A DNA stretch of 64,000 bases from Limnohabitans sp. Rim47. Lineage in GTDB: Bacteria; Pseudomonadota; Gammaproteobacteria; Burkholderiales; Burkholderiaceae_C. The stretch spans positions 1-64,000 of the forward strand of contig NZ_FBYA01000007.1 of NCBI RefSeq assembly GCF_001517545.1, read 5' to 3'. Numbering within the stretch: position 1 is the first letter of the stretch; each line of letters opens with the position of its first letter. The position numbers and the translations under genes were made by a program. The notes beneath the pieces were generated by a model. That model was given only the letters and a program-made list of their open reading frames with translations, was not told the DNA's origin and made no database searches. Shown piece after piece: positions 61,339 to 64,000 of this stretch.

Positions 61339-61952
61339 GCGCGCCTTCTGCCAGCGCCCCAAGCCGACGCATGCCGCCCTGGGTGTTCGTGCCGCTGGCC
61401 CTGTTTTTGGGCATGGTGGTGTTTCTGGCGCTGGGCCTGAACCGCAATCCGCAGGAAATCCCTTCGCCGCTCATCGGTCGATCAGCGCCAACTTTCCAAT
61501 TGCCGGTGGTGGGCGGTCAGGATGTTTTCGAAGCGGGGCAATTCAAGGGGCAGCTCACGTTGGTGAATTTTTGGGCCACCTGGTGTGCGGGCTGCAAAGA
61601 AGAGCACCCGATCCTCATGGCGCTGTCGCGCCAACCGGGTTTGCAAATGGTGGGTTTCAACTACAAAGAACTGCAGGCCTCGGAGCTGTCGGGTCAGGAC
61701 CCGCAAAGCGCCGATGCACGGCAAAAAGCCACGGACCGCCACCAGGCTTGGCTGCAAAAAAACGGCCAGGCTTTTGGCGTGAACCTGCTCGACATGGATG
61801 GCCGTGTAGGCATGGATTTTGGCGTGTACGGCTTGCCCGAGACCTATCTGGTGGATCGCGAGGGCGTGGTCCGTTTCAAGCATGCCGGTGCCTTGACGCC
61901 CGAGGTGGTGCAGCACACTTTGCTGCCACTGATGCGGCGTTTGCAGCCATGA
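61335..61952 (+). CDS. ccmG: Thiol-disulfide reductant CcmG (DsbE)
   Basis: This 205-residue protein has one N-terminal membrane anchor (VFVPLALFLGMVVFLALGL) and a periplasmic thioredoxin fold with the active site WCAGC near residue 83. It keeps the CxxCH Cys of apocytochromes reduced. It overlaps ccmF and ccmH. Confidence 0.95.
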   Translation: MSAPSASAPSRRMPPWVFVPLALFLGMVVFLALGLNRNPQEIPSPLIGRSAPTFQLPVVGGQDVFEAGQFKGQLTLVNFWATWCAGCKEEHPILMALSRQPGLQMVGFNYKELQASELSGQDPQSADARQKATDRHQAWLQKNGQAFGVNLLDMDGRVGMDFGVYGLPETYLVDREGVVRFKHAGALTPEVVQHTLLPLMRRLQP

Positions 61953-62503
61953 AGTCCGCACGCATGATCTGTCTTGGGGTGGTCTTGGCCTGGTTTCAGA
62001 CCCAGGCCTTCTGTGCGTCAGGGGTTCAGCCCGGCCTGCCAGCCGCCAGCGAGGTGCGCAGCCCTGCACTGCCTGTGCGGCCCAGTGTCTTGCCTGCTGT
62101 GTTGGTGGGCGAGTCGGCACGGGCCGAAGCCCCCATGTCGCCCCAGGCCCAGGCCCGCTGGGACCACATCGCAACCGAGTTGCGTTGTATGGTCTGCCAG
62201 AACGAGTCACTGGCCTCCTCGAACGCCGAGCTGGCGGTGGACCTGCGCCGCGAGCTGCGCCACTTGATCGAGCAGGGCCAAAGCGACGCTGATATCCGGA
62301 CTTTTTTGGTCAGCCGTTACGGTGACTTTGTGCTCTATAAGCCCGTGCTCAAGCCCATGACCTGGTTGCTGTGGTTCAGCCCCTTTGCCTTGCTTTTGCT
62401 GGCGCTGGCGGTGGCGCTGCGCCTGGTGCGCCGCACACCCACTGCGACCACTCCCTTGACCGAGCGCGAGCGAGAACGCGTTCGCCAACTGCTGGAGTCC
62501 TGA
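61949..62503 (+). CDS. ccmH: Cytochrome c maturation protein CcmH
   Basis: This 184-residue protein has a signal peptide, the motif LRCMVCQNESLASSNAELA with the redox Cys pair, and a C-terminal membrane helix. A Pro/Ala-rich stretch of about 40 residues sits between signal and domain, which is longer than usual. The ATG at 61949 overlaps the ccmG stop. Confidence 0.94.
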   Translation: MKSARMICLGVVLAWFQTQAFCASGVQPGLPAASEVRSPALPVRPSVLPAVLVGESARAEAPMSPQAQARWDHIATELRCMVCQNESLASSNAELAVDLRRELRHLIEQGQSDADIRTFLVSRYGDFVLYKPVLKPMTWLLWFSPFALLLLALAVALRLVRRTPTATTPLTERERERVRQLLES

Positions 62504-63777
62504 TGTCATTTTTGCCGCCCTGGGTCGGTTTGCTGTTGGCCTTGCTGCTTTTGTTGGCGCTCGCATCCGGGGTGCTGCGCTGGGGCCTCGCTCGGCAGGC
62601 GAGGGGCCTGGCGCAGACCGATGCGGGCGAGGATGTGCAGTCCCAGGCCCGTCGGCGGATCCAGCAACAGCACATGATCGATCTGGACGCAGCCTTGGCA
62701 GAAGGCCGTCTGAACGCCAGCCAACACGCAGCGGCCCGCGACGACCTGATGCGCCAAGTGCTGGTGGATCAGGTCCCAGTGGGGACGGCCGTGCAGCTTG
62801 GCGACCAGGGTGCAACAGTACAGCTGCGCTGGGGCTGGATCTTGCTCTTGCTCGGCGCGCTCAGCGGCTTGACTTATGGGCAATTGGGCTCTCCGCAGAC
62901 CTGGTGGCCCGTGCCACTGAGCCAGCTAGTTCAGATCAGCGCCGCCACCCCCGAGCAACTGGCTGAGCAAACCCGGTTGTGGCAACAGGCGACGCAAAAA
63001 CGCCCCGACAATGCCGAGGCTTGGTTGACGCTGGCGCGTTTGCAGGCCGCCCAAAACGCGCACGACCAGGCCGAACAATCCTTGGCACGTGTGCTTGCCC
63101 TTTCGCCCGAGCCTGATCTGTGGATCGAACGGGCGCAGATGAAAGCGCTCAGCTCGGGCGGGGTTTACACCGGCGAGCCTTGGCAGTGGATTCATAACGT
63201 GTTACGCGAGGAGCCCCGGCATCTGAACGCACTGGTGCTGGCGGGCAGCGCGGCCTGGTCGGAAAAACGCCACGCAGCCGCCCAAACTTATTGGCAGCGC
63301 GCCCTGAGCTTGGTGCCCGCCAGCAGTGAAGCCGCCCAGGGACTTCAGCAAGCGCTGTCGCAGGTCTCGCCAGAGGCTTTGCTGTCGCAGGGGGCAGCAT
63401 CGGCACCGGGCATCGCTTTAACGGCAGACACCCGTCCCGTCATTCAAGGCGAGGTCCGGCTCTCGCCCGTATTTCAAAAGCAGATTGCAGCAGGTTCGAG
63501 CCTGTTCGTTTACGCCTTGGCCGAAGACGGTTCGCGCCGTCCGGTAGCCATCTGGCGCGGCACTCCCAGCGCTTGGCCGGTGAGTTTTGCCCTGAGCGAC
63601 AGCATGGGCATGGGTGCCCCCCCGGTCTTGTCTTCGCTGGCGCAGGTGCGTCTGGTGGCCCGCATTTCTAAAACTGGCTCGGCCCAAAGGCAGGCCGATG
63701 ATGTTCAGGTTGAACTGCCTGGCGTTAAAACCGGCGTGCAAGGTGTAGTGCTCGACATCACCGGCCGCAGCCCGTAG
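62503..63777 (+). CDS. ccmI: Cytochrome c maturation protein CcmI (TPR)
   Basis: This 424-residue protein has two membrane helices (about 8-28 and 109-125) and a periplasmic TPR region (about 140-285; NAEAWLTLARLQAAQNAHDQAEQSLARVL). A C-terminal beta domain starts near residue 305 (GEVRLSPVFQKQI, LFVYALAEDGSRRPVA). CcmI holds apocytochrome for the lyase. It is the last gene of the operon and converges on hemE. Confidence 0.93.
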   Translation: MSFLPPWVGLLLALLLLLALASGVLRWGLARQARGLAQTDAGEDVQSQARRRIQQQHMIDLDAALAEGRLNASQHAAARDDLMRQVLVDQVPVGTAVQLGDQGATVQLRWGWILLLLGALSGLTYGQLGSPQTWWPVPLSQLVQISAATPEQLAEQTRLWQQATQKRPDNAEAWLTLARLQAAQNAHDQAEQSLARVLALSPEPDLWIERAQMKALSSGGVYTGEPWQWIHNVLREEPRHLNALVLAGSAAWSEKRHAAAQTYWQRALSLVPASSEAAQGLQQALSQVSPEALLSQGAASAPGIALTADTRPVIQGEVRLSPVFQKQIAAGSSLFVYALAEDGSRRPVAIWRGTPSAWPVSFALSDSMGMGAPPVLSSLAQVRLVARISKTGSAQRQADDVQVELPGVKTGVQGVVLDITGRSP

Positions 63778-63814
63778 GTCAGATCCGACGCCACCGACCT
63801 GCGGATGCCGTGAT

Positions 63815-64000
63815 TCAAGCCTGGCGCAAAGCCCGTGAGTGGCTGTGCACCGTTTCGACCAAGGCCGACACATGCTCTGGCGGTGTGAATTGGCTGATAC
63901 CGTGGCCCAGATTGAAGATGTGCGTTGGCCCGGTGGTGGTCGGGTCGGTGTGCGGTGCGCCAAAGCTGTCCAGCACACGGCGCACCTCGGTGGCGATTTG
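63815..64000 (-). CDS. hemE: Uroporphyrinogen decarboxylase, C-terminal end
   Basis: The last 61 codons of hemE are present; the gene continues past the right edge. THIFNLGHGISQFTPPEHVSALVETVHSHSR in part is the conserved C-terminal signature. HemE makes coproporphyrinogen III, the haem and bacteriochlorophyll precursor. The 37 bases between it and ccmI hold no visible terminator. Confidence 0.93.
   Translation of the reverse strand, partial: QIATEVRRVLDSFGAPHTDPTTTGPTHIFNLGHGISQFTPPEHVSALVETVHSHSRALRQA

Overview
The window is a nearly complete photosynthesis gene cluster (PGC) of a purple bacterium, about 56 kb from position 7557 to the right edge, with a roughly 7 kb accessory block on its left. 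Gene content and order (bchXYZ next to the puf operon, crtADC, a puhE-acsF-puhCBA block, HiPIP and ccm genes), high G+C, and O2-dependent AcsF cyclase with no BchE point to an aerobic anoxygenic phototroph of the Betaproteobacteria. A Comamonadaceae member such as Limnohabitans or Rhodoferax is my inference from family knowledge; no rRNA gene is in the window to confirm it.

Left block (1-7260). The end of a probable IS21-type element interrupts a sigma-54 activator gene. Behind it lies a three-gene plus-strand cassette of unknown function with a sigma-54-type promoter. A minus-strand trio (DUF2924 protein, large serine recombinase, HTH protein) and an AbiE-like toxin-antitoxin pair follow. 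A 420-base gene-free stretch with strong RNA-like structure and a terminator closes the block.

PGC, plus strand (7649-24334): crtE, crtF, bchC, bchX, bchY, bchZ, pufB, an unassigned one-helix gene, pufA, pufL, pufM, pufC, crtA, crtD, crtC, pucB, pucA, a pucC-type transporter and two tiny membrane proteins. Minus strand (24396-41921), read from bchF: bchF, bchN, bchB, bchH, bchL, bchM, lhaA, puhA, puhB, puhC, acsF, puhE, crtI, crtB and a BLUF photoreceptor. Plus strand (42165-49682): aerR/ppaA, ppsR, bchG, a bch2-type transporter, bchP, tspO and a second aerR/ppaA. Minus strand (49764-55687), read from nnrU: nnrU, bciB, bchI, bchD, bchO. Plus strand (55895-63777): a HiPIP gene and ccmABCDEFGHI. 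The 3' end of hemE lies on the minus strand at the right edge.

Together the genes make bacteriochlorophyll a from protoporphyrin IX (bchHID, bchM, acsF, bciB, bchLNB, bchXYZ, bchF, bchC, bchG, bchP) and spheroidene/spheroidenone carotenoids (crtE, B, I, C, D, F, A). They also encode the LH1-reaction centre, one LH2, assembly factors, the tetrahaem cytochrome PufC, its likely donor HiPIP, and the haem-attachment machinery. Eleven TGT-N12-ACA (PpsR/CrtJ-type) boxes sit in front of crtE, bchC, bchF/aerR, bchG, bchI, nnrU-bciB and ccmA, so PpsR, made in the centre of the cluster, probably represses most of it, including cytochrome c maturation. The points I find most notable are the extra one-helix gene between pufB and pufA, an LH2 alpha chain with Phe44-Leu45 as in B800-820 antennae, the PpsR box before ccmA, and the uncharacterised sigma-54 cassette at the left.
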